A stretch of 21,582 bases of DNA from Chara braunii. Its lineage: Eukaryota > Streptophyta > Charophyceae > Charales > Characeae. Positions 1 to 8,946 of the stretch are shown one piece after another. Under the pieces are notes generated by a model that worked only from the letters and a program-made list of their open reading frames with translations, had not been told where the DNA came from and searched no databases. Within the stretch, counting starts at the first letter, position 1, and each line of letters starts with the position of its first letter. Location of the stretch: contig BFEA01000008.1 in the NCBI GenBank assembly GCA_003427395.1, positions 1,632,000 through 1,653,581 on the forward strand, given 5' to 3'. The position numbers were made by a program, and so were the translations under genes.

Positions 1-1201
1 CCCCCCCCCTCCCCAACATGCCGGCCAGGGTGCTCCCCCCCCCTTCACAATGGGCTCAGTGGAACAAATGATAAACGGTGGACTCCTCATCACGACTGGG
101 AGTGGGACAAACATGATCTGGCAACTGAGTGTCTGGTAAAGTGGAAAGAGGATTAACGGGTTCAAGGGTTTAGAGGTTTAAGGATCCTGGGTTTGGCGGC
201 TTAACGGGATTGAGCGCATCACGGATAGACCATTGCACGGGGAAACTGTGTCCACCGCTCACGGCGCTCAGGACCGGGGAAGGATGGAAGCAGGAGATCT
301 ACGACAGAGTGTGGGGCGTGCTGCTGCCTGCACCCGCCAATTACTGAGCGAAGCAAGGCGCCTGCAAAGACACCTCCGGAGAAGGCAATGGAGTCCACCT
401 GCGTATGCTGACACATGATCACAATACCGACACATATAGAGAAGATAGGAAAGCGCCTAATGGACGAACAGACAAGAATAGAATCGTGAATGGCAACAGG
501 ATAGTGCTTGTTCATTTGTTTATAAGTCTCTCTTGACTCCACTGATACATACATATACAGCATACAACACCACACATCATGTTACACAACTGAGATAGAA
601 CAGCACCACAGCATAACACTTTCACACCCGGCCGCTGGGCCCACTTTCCAGCACTGGCACATGTAGCACAGATTTTACAGACTGCATTAACACAAATACA
701 AAAATACACACATCATACACACAGTATATTAAGGGATTTCGGGAGGGTGGGCACACGGGGTTGGCTAAGGCTGCCCCACATGGCCACAGTACCATACAAT
801 GGACACTATGGGCCTGGACAGCAGCTCAGACTGCCTCCAGACAGGTGCAAGGACCAGATAGAAATGCATAGTACGCAGAGGAAACAATTAGAGGAGCAGT
901 GCGGTGAACCCCTGGACAACATTGAGAAACTTGACGGACAGAAGAGGAGAGCATCTGCTAGTGGGACTTGGCCCCTGAACTCCCTATTCCAATATTAACA
1001 GAACTACCAAACGTATCAAAATTACAAGCACTAGAAATCCACAACAAGTGCTTGAAGGCTAAAGCCACAAATGCGAACCCATAATTTTCGAAAGAAATCC
1101 CAACAAGTGCATAACGGCACAAAAACGAACCCTAGAAACTCGGTAGGAAATAACTGCAACCAGGTTTGCAATTAGGGTTACTAATAACACTCATCTAGTA
1201 C
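1..1201. other. gene-free leading stretch
   Basis: I see no recognisable gene here. The short open frames (for example 747-998 on the plus strand) have no family motif, and their composition is like the surrounding non-coding DNA. The stretch starts with a C-rich run that may be the edge of a longer low-complexity tract. The only internal structure I found is a degenerate direct repeat around 1031-1135, listed separately. It could be old, unrecognisable transposon or ordinary intergenic DNA. Confidence 0.55.
1031..1135. repeat. degenerate two-copy direct repeat
   Basis: Two adjacent ~55-60 bp units share AGAAATCC, then AACAAGTGC, then CACAAA and GAACCC in the same order. One starts near 1031 and the next near 1091. 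The shared blocks are separated by small indels, so this is an old tandem duplication. No function is implied. Confidence 0.45.
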
Positions 1202-1283
1202 TTTTTTTTTTTTTTTTTTTTTTTAAAGGGACAATGCTCCAATCTATTCGTGGGGAGCTGCACGTGCTGGGAACCGGCCCCAG
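1202..1283 (-). mobile_element. SINE-like element copy S1, poly(A)-tailed (minus strand)
   Basis: Read on the minus strand, the copy runs from CTGGGGCCGGTTCCCAG (5-bp stem, 7-nt loop) through GTGCAGCTCCCCACGAATAG and ATTGGAGCATTGTCCC into a 23-nt A tail, seen as T at 1202-1224. The order matches the copies at 2065-2210 and 14260-14406. The loop GCCGGTT is a degenerate version of the tRNA T-loop, and the second hairpin pairs GCTCC with GGAGC. Upstream of CTGGG it departs from the other copies, so it is 5'-truncated or diverged there. I could not find a target-site duplication. The SINE identity is inferred from tail, size and copy number. Confidence 0.75.
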
Positions 1284-1673
1284 TTTGTTGTGTCCGTAAC
1301 CCTAAAAAATGTACCAGAACTACAGTCCTCCGAAGAATACAATACAACGTTCGGTCATTATAGCTGAATTTGGGGTATCTCTCAGTCTAAATACAGCAAT
1401 AATGAACGACGTACAGTGTATTCGGGGGAAGAAGATAGGGCCGGCGATTCCCAAGTGGCACCATTCCACGAAAGTCCAACTGGAATTCCTAATTATGGTT
1501 ACTATCACTCATCCATTTTGTCGACAGTCCATTTCGTTGGCTGGCAATGGGTCTATAGACAAGTCACAATCAACCGCAGGAGCATCAACCGCACATCAAT
1601 GTAAGCATCTACTCCTCTGTACCAATTGGCACGGCATAGTCAACGAAAAATCAACCACAATCAATGACTAACC
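1284..1673. other. unassigned spacer
   Basis: This holds no recognisable gene or repeat. Open frames of about 60-120 codons exist in more than one frame (for example 1309-1671) but show no motif and overlap each other, as expected by chance in stop-poor sequence. Confidence 0.5.
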
Positions 1674-1764
1674 AAGCAACTCTCAGGTGCTACTCCCCAC
1701 CAATAGATCGGAGCATCCACGCCACTCAAAAAAAAAAAAAAAAAAAAAAAAAAAAGCAACTCTC
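1674..1764 (+). mobile_element. short SINE-like copy S3 with target-site duplication
   Basis: An 11-bp direct repeat, AAGCAACTCTC, flanks the insertion at 1674-1684 and 1754-1764. Between them lie AGGTGCTACTCC, the loop CCACCAATAGAT, CGGAGCATCC and a poly(A) tail of about 25 nt. The duplication and tail are the signature of target-primed reverse transcription by a LINE. The copy lacks the T-arm-like hairpin of longer relatives and starts within one base of where the copy at 20840 starts. It has landed inside the ~55-bp tandem repeat that continues at 1757. The second stem is weakened: ACTCC replaces GCTCC. Confidence 0.85.
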
Positions 1765-1920
1765 CCGTAGAACTACGGTATACAGGCCGTAACATCTTGC
1801 CGCTACGAACCAAACAAATCTCCCATAGAACTAGCGTGTACGAACCGTAAAATCACGCCACCAAGCAAATCTCCCATAGAACTAGTGTGTACGGGGCGTA
1901 ATATCTCACCACCAGAACCA
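1757..1920. repeat. ~55-bp tandem repeat, three units
   Basis: Three head-to-tail units begin at 1757, 1815 and 1866 with CAACTCTCCCGTAGAACTA, CAAATCTCCCATAGAACTA and the same again. Each continues with a TGTAC or TATAC block, a CCGTAA or GCGTAA block and a CGCC or CACCACC end. Spacings are 58 and 51 bp. The SINE-like insertion at 1674-1764 duplicated the start of the first unit. This may be the edge of a minisatellite or part of a larger unrecognised element. Confidence 0.75.
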
Positions 1921-1944
1921 GTGCAAACCAGCCAGCCCCAAAGG

Positions 1945-2064
1945 AAGTGACATTTCGTTAAAACTGACATTTTATTCTAAGGGGAGACTACATGCGAGTC
2001 ACAAAAACGAGTTATAATTGCACTATGGGCCGAGACACAGTTTCGAATTGCAGTTCGGGAAATG
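1945..2064 (-). repeat. dispersed repeat R, copy 1 (minus strand)
   Basis: Its reverse complement aligns to 20107-20185 and then 20436-20460 on the plus strand. The best block is ATAGTGCAATTATAACTCG followed by TTTTTGTGACTC (29 of 31 bases against the second copy). It is preceded by a diverged CCCGAACTGCAAT block and followed by ATGTCAGTTTTAACGAAATG (20 of 23 over the longer block). The repeat abuts the A tail of the SINE-like copy S2, so S2 probably inserted into it. It has no coding potential. It may be a terminal part of a DNA transposon or a LINE untranslated region; I cannot classify it. Confidence 0.65.
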
Positions 2065-2210
2065 TTTTTTTTTTTTTTTTTTTTTTTTTTGTGGGGACAA
2101 GGCTCCAATCTATTCGTGGGGAGCAGCACGTGCTGGGAACCGGGCCCAGCATCCCATATGGAAATTTACATCGAATTTTGAAAGTTTGAGATACTGGGGC
2201 CATTACCCAG
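2065..2210 (-). mobile_element. SINE-like element copy S2, long form (minus strand)
   Basis: On the minus strand this copy starts with CTGGGTAATGGCCC, has a ~45-bp AT-rich spacer and then CATATGGGATGCTGGGCCCG. The rest of the core and a 26-nt A tail (T at 2065-2090) follow. The copy at 14260-14406 has the same order and spacing. GCTGGG-CCCGGTT-CCCAGC is a perfect 6-bp stem with a 7-nt loop, and GCTCC pairs with GGAGC. GGGAT before and GTCCC after the core can close a third stem with one G-U pair. TGGGTAATGG could be a degenerate A box about 65 bp upstream of the B-box-like loop, which would make this a tRNA-derived SINE; that part is inference. Confidence 0.8.
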
Positions 2211-2254
2211 CTTTGACTGAGAGAACTTTGAGAGAAATTTTGAGCTACTTAGAA

Positions 2255-3461
2255 AATTACTACGACAGGGCCGTGTGGGTGTGGTTTCACCAGGCCTCGC
2301 ATCTGTTTTCCTTGTGTGGTTGGGCAGTCCAAATCAGTGGAGAGGTGACCTCTGAGGGCACAGGCGTAGCACCCGGGGTCTTGCGGGTGGTTTACTTGCA
2401 CCGCATAGGTTTTACCGTCTTGGGAGAAGGACTACTGGCTGCTGACCGGGAATCCTTTGGCCGGGTCCCAGTCAACGGCGACGAGGAGGGTATCGTCCCG
2501 TTTGGGGAGGAATTGGGGTTGACCTGTTATGTATCCAAGGACTGGGGCAATTTGCTGTATGTCTGTCAAAATCGCCCCCTGTACATTAAGAGGGGCAAAC
2601 CTAAATTCAACCCAGAAATGGTTTCTCATTAGGTAATCCCTCTTTTGGTCAGCTGTGAAGGGTGTCGGCGGCTGCCATGGTTTGACAGCAACTCTATGGG
2701 ATCTGAATCTGAGCGATGCCGTCTTAATCAGATTCGCCCGGTCATTCGGGTAGATTGTGATAACTGTGATCCTACCCTGCCCGGCTGTCTCAATCAGAAA
2801 ATGGTCCTGCACCGCCTGATCGTCTGTCTTGATGGCCCGTAACCTTCCTTGCACCCAGCGCAGTTTCTCATTCATTGAGACTGTCTCCGCTGCTTGCGGA
2901 AATATGAACTGCAGAGCATTCCTCGCATAGATGAGGTTTCGATTTGCAATCGCCTGCGCGGGGAAGATGGCATGGGGGTATATGAACCCGTCTTTCTCAA
3001 TGTACTTACTCAGCGGGCGGATGTGCAGTTTTTGTATGAAGTGGGCTTTCATCAGCCCCATTGCGTCTAAGGTCATGGGCTCCTCTTCCGAACTGTTCCC
3101 TGCCGCCGCCAATGCTTGCATGAGGGCCCGAAGATCCTGGGATTTCTTGGGACCCGGATCCCCCCCCCCGGACGGGATATGGAGGCCCGGGATCATGGTC
3201 CCAAGCGGATCTTGTGGCGCCCGGGGCTGTTCAATTTCCGTCCCAGGGGGCGGCGGCTCAGGGGGGGGGGGCGTTAGAGAAGCACCACCCAGTGGTGGCA
3301 GTACAGTTGCCGGGCGGCCCTGAAGGACGTCCGCATAGGGCCGGGTTGTCACAGGTGTCACAGGTGTCCCATTCCCGTTCTCACCTGTCAGCGGGTCCCC
3401 CGCACAGGGACGGGTTGTCACAGGTGTTCCATTCCCCTTCTCACCTGTCGGCGGGTCCACA
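2255..3461 (-). pseudogene. LINE ORF1 (Gag-like, DUF4283-like plus zinc knuckle), broken
   Basis: A 342-codon open frame (3460 down to 2432) is interrupted by a single TAG, after which the same frame continues to about 2255. In order: an N-terminal region with two copies of a ~20-residue peptide repeat (DPPTGEKGNGTPVTTRP-like), a proline-rich linker, and a folded domain. Its WVEFRFAPLNVQGAILTDI segment has the spacing of the DUF4283-type domain in plant LINE ORF1 proteins. Beyond the TAG comes CYACALRGHLSTDLDC, a zinc-knuckle-like CX2C-X4-H-X6-C instead of the usual X4 end. In the family this protein binds the element's RNA. The frame runs antisense to the ORF2 segment that starts at 3462, and the N-terminus is cut at that junction, so the true start is not visible. 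The DUF4283 match is by eye. Confidence 0.7.
3341..3461. repeat. tandem repeat coding the N-terminal peptide repeat of ORF1
   Basis: Two units start with GGGTTGTCACAGGTGT and continue through CCATTCCC, TTCTCACCTGTC and GCGGGTCC, at about 3343 and 3412. The first has an extra 9-bp CACAGGTGT. On the minus strand they encode the repeated DPxTGExGNGTPV peptide. The array stops at the LINE junction near 3462. Confidence 0.75.
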
Positions 3462-4588
3462 CAGATCTAAAATAAGCCCCCTCCCCAACCTTCCCCAGGA
3501 GCTCCGTGAGCTGCAGGAGGCTATCCCTCTGGCTTGGGGTGCAGCCTTGAAAAAAAGTCCGACCCTGCTACAGGGGGACTGGGTGGTTCACATCGATGCC
3601 CTCCTCCTCCCGATGATGGTGTACAGGGTGCAGAGAGTCCAAACCGGGATGCTGCACCTGGAGGCGCACTGCCCGGCCCTCCCGGGGGCCCGATGGTCCC
3701 AGATTCACCGACAAGAGGACCTAGACTGCGAAGCCCCTCCGTCGGAGGTGATTAGAGTAAAAGTAGTTGTAGATAACGAGGGTTTCCTGTTTGTGTATGA
3801 ACCCACCATCCCCTTGTCCCAGTGCCTTTCGACCCCGACGAATGGGAGTGGGGCACGGGACCTACCTCTACGATGAAACCATGGCAATACACTGTTAAGC
3901 AAGGATACAAATTTCAAAGGAAGATGGTTTCGGTGACGGATAACATCCGAAGGAGATGGGAACGAGACTCCCCGTTGACTACGGAAGACCTCCGCCCCTT
4001 CTCCTGGGCCGTATACACCCATATCCAACCAACAAATCATAGAGCACTGCAGTGGCAAATCATACACAGGTGCCTCCCGACCCCGGAGTGGCCAACCGAC
4101 AGAACACATATGGAGCAGGATGGCCTCCTTTCTCCTCTATGTTCCTATTGCGAAGGCGCAGTCCCCAGGAAACGGGCAACCCTGGAGCACTGCCTCCTCG
4201 ACTGTCCCATGGTGTCACGACTTTGGAGGTGGTGGGATGCAGCCTGGCACTACCTCACAAACCACCGCTTCCCATGGTCGGCCCAGGCGCTCCTGTTAGG
4301 CGTCCTCCCCCATGGGACCACAGCCCAATGGTCGCCGTTCATGCTAAATCTCTTCCAATTTATACGCCTTGCTATATTGATGGCAGCCTGGCGAATGCGA
4401 TGTTCGTACGAGAGGCAACAACAGTCTTTCGACTTCATGCAAGCCAAGGCGTCCATAGCAGATACAATAACTGTGATGACGCAGGACGCTTGGAAACACA
4501 TGCATGACAAACTTGCGCGAGAGGAGGACGAACCGAAACGGAAACAAATAATACAGAACTTCTCTGTGTCTTGGACCGACCGCAACAA
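3462..4588 (+). pseudogene. LINE ORF2 C-terminal fragment with zf-RVT finger (copy A)
   Basis: This segment matches 11140-12267 of LINE-1 at about 96% by my manual count (roughly 47 differences). It begins at CAGATCTAAAATA and ends at CGCAACAA, where both flanks diverge. It encodes the part of ORF2 downstream of the RT. One missing T near 3825 moves the frame from 3470-3876 to 3822-4613. The finger is intact: LCSYC, then EH, then CLLDC (CX2C...HX4C), followed by SRLWRWWDAAW, typical of the zf-RVT domain in plant LINEs. Two codons that are stops in LINE-1 read CAG (near 3638) and CGA (near 3949) here, so this copy preserves older sequence. It lacks the LINE 3' end and A tail, so it was cut or recombined after insertion. 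Confidence 0.85.
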
Positions 4589-4798
4589 TGGGTCTTTAGA
4601 AGGAAGGAAATAAACAGACCGAGAGAATGGAGATGGGAAGGGGAAGGAAAGTAGGGCAGGTCACCAGCAAACTGCTCTACCTTCCCAGACGGTCGGGTCA
4701 GATCAAATGTCACCTCCACTAACAGTCACACAGAGAAAGACAAGGGTGTCAATCAGGGAGGGGAAAGAGGAAAGGAGAAAGGGAAAGGAAAGGAGACA
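4589..4798 (+). other. purine-rich leader upstream of LINE-1 frames
   Basis: This is G/A-rich sequence with repeated GGGAAAGG, GGAGAAAGG and AGGAAAGG blocks around 4755-4795 and no coding motif. By position it could be the 5' untranslated region and internal promoter of LINE-1. No promoter motif can be named. Confidence 0.35.
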
Positions 4799-5758
4799 TT
4801 GACCGAAGAAGGGAAGGGCAACAACCGAAGTGAAACAAAAACGGTGACAGAGTCAACCGGAGCCCAGGCAGGTACACCGGATATCACGCCTGGAAGGGAG
4901 ATGCCAGGCAAAACAGTCAGAACAGGAGAGATGGGGTCAGGAACAACAGCATCTGAAACCCGGGATGGCCAAGTACTAAAGGGGGTGGGAGCAGAAAACG
5001 CAGAGAAAACCGATAGGACGACGGAGAAATGCGTCGGTCAGGAAACAGGCGGAGCAGGGCCAACGGACGAACGGAGTGCTAACCATTCGAACCGAATTGC
5101 CTCCCCTGTTCCCCACCACGCTGACATAGCTTGCACAGTTCCCACTCCACCACCACCTGCCTGCCTCTCTCAACAGGCAGGCTTCTCCCCTGGGGCAGCG
5201 AGTCCGACTGCAACAGATGGCAAAACTGCAGATCGGCCAGATACCCATTAGACAGCCACCGCTGTCACTCCACCACCACCTGGCTCCTTCCCGAGTCTGG
5301 CTGGCTCCTCCTCCACGACACAAGGAAATGAGAGAGCCTCCCCCGCACAACGCCTCCGCATCATCAAAGGGGCAGTGGGATCCCGGGGTAAGGCGGACAA
5401 ACAAAGCCGCCAATTGGACCATTGGAAGCAGAAAATCATTGCCCTTTCGGCTCCGCTCCTGGGCATCAATCGCAAAGAACAGGTGCCGATGGAAGGGGTG
5501 ACGAAAGCGACGGATGACCCAATGGGGCTCCTCCCGATGGACCAATCAAGCCCCCCGCCTTCACACCAGGGGGGCAACACAGAAACAGCGTTGTGCCCCG
5601 CTCATTAGCAGGGAGCACTGGGAATTGGGACTGCGCCCTTCATTATCATTCCCCCTGGAACAACGATATCTCTCCAATCCATAGTACGGGAAGAAATGTG
5701 CAGTCCCATCATGCCCCCCCTGCCACAGACTGAGGCTCTGCCACCACCTTAGGCCATT
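4799..5758 (+). pseudogene. LINE-1 upstream low-complexity frame
   Basis: One reading frame stays open from 4799 to 5758 except for TAG at 5249-5251, 5606-5608 and 5747-5749, and the same frame then runs into the ORF1-like protein at 5762. The first part is rich in Thr, Glu, Gly and Lys and reads as disordered. Later parts are Pro/Ser-rich, with a charged stretch around GSRGKADKQSRQLDHWKQK. I recognise no domain. It may be the N-terminus of a single long ORF1 fused to the 5762 frame, or a separate small ORF. The first codon at 4799 is TTG, so a start cannot be assigned. Confidence 0.45.
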
Positions 5759-5761
5759 GAT

Positions 5762-7151
5762 GTGGCTATGGTGGCTCAGACAGAAGGGGACGACATACAA
5801 CACCCGCCCCCGCAACCACAACCGCAGCAAACAGGGCGACGACACTCGAAAGACAAAAAGGTGAGAGCCCGCTTGAAAGTCCTCACTGACACAATTCTCA
5901 TGAGCCTCCTTCAGCAAGGAGGCCACTCCTTGATCCCTCCCCTCCACTGGGAGAAGCTAAGAGGGGCATTCATGAGCGCAGGCTCAGTGATCAGGGCCCT
6001 GGAATTTGCCCCCACCCCAAGGGACATAGACTGGAGGATGGTGGCTCACGCGATTGTGGCTGCCATCCAAGGCCTCCTGCGAAAAATCCATCACACTGAC
6101 CAAGACCCCCGAACGGTGGGCCTGCAACAGGGGGAGGTCTCGGAATGCGAAACAAGCACAGAATACACGGCGGTCATGGTTAAGACCGTTCATTATGATG
6201 GCCTGCAGTGGCCAGATGTCATTGTGCAGGAGCTGGAGGGCACAATGGGCGATCTGATCAACGAGGGAGCGGTGGTGCTGACGGGACCTGACAAACTGGT
6301 ACCCCCACACCTCCTTCTCCCCATCCTACAAATCCAATCGCTACCTCAATCCCTGGTCGTTCACGGATCACTGCACTCCCTGCACTCGGACCGGAACCAA
6401 GCGACCACGGAGGAAAGCTCCTCCTCCTCGGACCCGACCTTCGACTGGGACATGCCACTGCTCAAAAACTCGCCCCTGGCAATCCCACAAGGGAGACAAC
6501 TTTTGCCCCCGGCGCCGCAAGAAGGCATAGCAAAACCAATCCAAAAAAGAACTCTTTTTCGCGACCGCCTCACCACTGCAGCCAACACGGAGCCAAGGGG
6601 AACTGACGAAAGAATGAAAGAAAGGGTGGTGATTCTACCAATACGACGAAGCCGCTCAGGGGGGGCCTGGCAGATTGGCCTCAAGCGCTACTCCCAGAGC
6701 ACCAAGGATTGCCAGCCGCCTTCTCAAGCACACGAGCGATGCACCGCCGGGCCTCACGATCCTAGGATGGAGAGACGACACACTCCATACTTCGTCCAGA
6801 GTGACTAGGCAGATGCTTCGCAACCACATCGCCCAGCAAGGGGATCGGGGGGCGATTGGCACAGTGTTCCCACAGGACCTCCCCTTCCCCAAAGGGGTGA
6901 CACCGGTCCTCATCATTTACAATCCGAGTCAGAATCACGACTCATCCAACGACCACGTTACCTGGTTTTCCAGCCAGGAACTGCTGGATGCCCCGGTATC
7001 CCGTATGAGGACAAATGCAATATGGTCGGCGAAAGAGCAAATCATTTTTCTGCGTTCTCTTCTGGACGAGGACGCTCTTGATGCTTGTAGAACATGGGAT
7101 GACCCCCCGTTTCTCACCACTCTCACGGGGGGGGCGGGGGCGACTGAATAA
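5762..7151 (+). pseudogene. LINE-1 ORF1-like protein, frameshifted
   Basis: The frame 5762-6808 encodes an N-terminal Gln/Pro and basic region (QPQPQQTGRRHSKDKK). A compositionally normal domain follows (HWEKLRGAF, DIDWRMVAHAIVAAIQGLL, LQWPDVIVQELEGTMGDLI), then a Ser-rich acidic linker. After a run of seven G at 6659-6665 the coding sense moves to the frame that ends at 7151 (GLTILGWRDD, then PKGVTPVLIIYNPSQ), so the G run is the likely frameshift. It lies just before the endonuclease frame, the position of ORF1. It does not resemble the minus-strand ORF1 at 2255-3461, so either this family has two proteins before ORF2 or the two come from different families. I do not recognise the domain. 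Confidence 0.55.
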
Positions 7152-7159
7152 CTACCCTC

Positions 7160-8419
7160 ATGTCCATCGTTCTGAGGAACGAGTATATGTCCCAACAGGG
7201 GCAACAGCAGCACCAACAGCAACAGCCGCAGACAAGGGAAAGGGACGAGCACAGTCAACAAGGGCAGTTTGATCCAAGGGATGTTCCACGCTGTCCCAGC
7301 CCGCCCCGACCCCCTCCGCCAATCAGACACCAACCGGAGTGGGCCAAAAGGTTTGCTGAGGCGGATTTGGATATCCGCTCAATTAATGTCAATGGTCTGT
7401 CACAACAAAACGACCAGAAAGCGGCAGCACTGTGGAATCTCATAACTAGAGATATGGTTGGAAAGTGGCCAGATGCGATTGGCATACAAGAGACCCACTT
7501 GATGTACTCAGCCCCGCACAAGGCACGAGCAAAAACGATCTGGCCCCACGCTGCTTACACAGCCCCGGCCAGAACGGGGGCATCAACAGGAGTGGCCATA
7601 TGGATCCCACCCTCCTCCCGCCTCACCCCCATTCGAGCAGACCGGGACCAGACGGATGGCAGTGGGTATGGCTACGGACAATGATTGGTACGGAGGAAAT
7701 ATGCCTTGTTAGTGTCTATGCCCCCAACGAACCGGCTAGAAGAGTCCACTTCTTTGACATGCTGCAGAACATCCTCCTGGACGACGTCCCCATCATAATG
7801 TTGGGGGACTTCAACACCGCACCGGACCCCAATCTGGACAGGAGATCTGCAACCCAAACACCTTCCCAACCGCTGAGAGAACCGGGTCCGGACAGCACAG
7901 CGCTGAGTCAGATGATGACACACAATCCGATTACAAGACTCATATAGGGAACTGCACCCGACCAAATGGGCTTACACATGCGTTAGATCGAGAGGCGACG
8001 CGGGAATCTCGAACTCCCGAATTGACCATTGCCTCACGTCTGAGGACCTTAATGGACTGCTGACAGTTGCAGATATCTTCCCTTTTTCACCATGCAAATC
8101 ATTTGACCACCAGATGATTGCGGTTGGCTTGTCCTTCCATGCGCACGTCGTACGGGGTCCCGACTTTTTTAAATTCAACACCTCTCTGCTTAAACTGTCG
8201 TCCCTGAATAATCAGGTTAAAGAGTTCTGGGCTCATTCGTCAGCACAACGGCAGCAACAGGACTCCACGGTGCGCTGGTTCAATGATGGAATCGCGCAGC
8301 TCAGGGAGAGAATAAAAAAACTATTTATTAAACATGCACGAGACAAGAAAGCTGCCCTGGACCGCCTGATCGCACAGTTGGAGGAATGGGACAAGTAACT
8401 TATGGAGAATCCGTTGGAC
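7160..8419 (+). pseudogene. LINE-1 ORF2 N-terminus: apurinic-type endonuclease
   Basis: An ATG at 7160 opens a Gln-rich leader, and the endonuclease domain begins near 7370. The family motifs appear in order: SINVNGL, IGIQETHL (catalytic Glu), TGVAIW, VSVYAPN, IIMLGDFN (Asp and Asn), SRIDHCLTS and SFDHQMIAV (terminal Asp-His). Together these are the exonuclease-endonuclease-phosphatase fold that nicks target DNA for target-primed reverse transcription. Two frameshifts break it, one near 7655 and one near 7945. The frame then runs through a helical linker (LRERIKKLFIKHARDKKAALDRLIAQLEEWDK), meets a TAA near 8398, and is interrupted by the insertion at 8420. The motifs themselves look intact, so decay is recent relative to divergence. 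Confidence 0.85.
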
Positions 8420-8946
8420 ATCAACGGAAAAATTTCCTCAGAATTAAATAATCATTCTATAGTAAAATTACAATCTAAATTTCAAATTTTCATTCCATCT
8501 TGAAAAATGTCATTCCAATTTTAAAAATTTTCATCTTACTTGCAAACTTGCATTCCAATAACAGGGTATCTCTTCTTATTTGGACTGCATGCTAGAGATG
8601 GAATGAAAGTCTGGATGAGTTCATGAAATATTTTAATTGGACTGTCATTCTAAGTAAGGATTTTGAATCATAAATAGGTTAATCCAATCTAAATTAGAAG
8701 ATATCTGTTGTAGTAGAATGAAAATTTAATTAAAAATTTTCATAAACTCGTTCAGACTTCCATTCCATCTTGAACAAATAGATGTAGTTGGACGGGAAAG
8801 CTCATATTTAGACGGGAACTTATCTAATAAAATTGGAAATTTTAGAATTGGACGAACATTGGAATGATAATTTATAAATATAAAGGATTTTTTTTTTTAT
8901 GGAATGTTTTTCAACTTTCATTTCTCATGGGAATTTTTTTGTTGAT
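8420..8946. mobile_element. MITE-like AT-rich insertion in LINE-1 ORF2
   Basis: About 527 bp of strongly AT-rich, non-coding DNA splits the LINE linker between ENPLD and IPTFQALQRARAHLQEYL, which would otherwise join smoothly. The ends are imperfect inverted repeats: ATCAACGGAAAAATTTCC at 8420-8437 and the reverse complement of ATCAACAAAAAAATTCCC at 8929-8946 (15 of 18 match). CATTCCA or its complement TGGAATG recurs many times inside, in both orientations. No transposase is encoded, so it is a non-autonomous DNA element by appearance. A 3-bp ATC duplication is possible, but the target duplication and superfamily cannot be settled by eye. Confidence 0.6.

Noticed and set aside
121-220. Repeated GGGTTTA/GGTTTAAGG-like words suggesting telomeric repeat.
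   Set aside because: No regular 7-bp periodicity is present; the words are scattered and diverged.
747-998. Plus-strand open frame of 83 codons.
   Set aside because: There is no motif or supporting context, and the length is within chance expectation for this composition.
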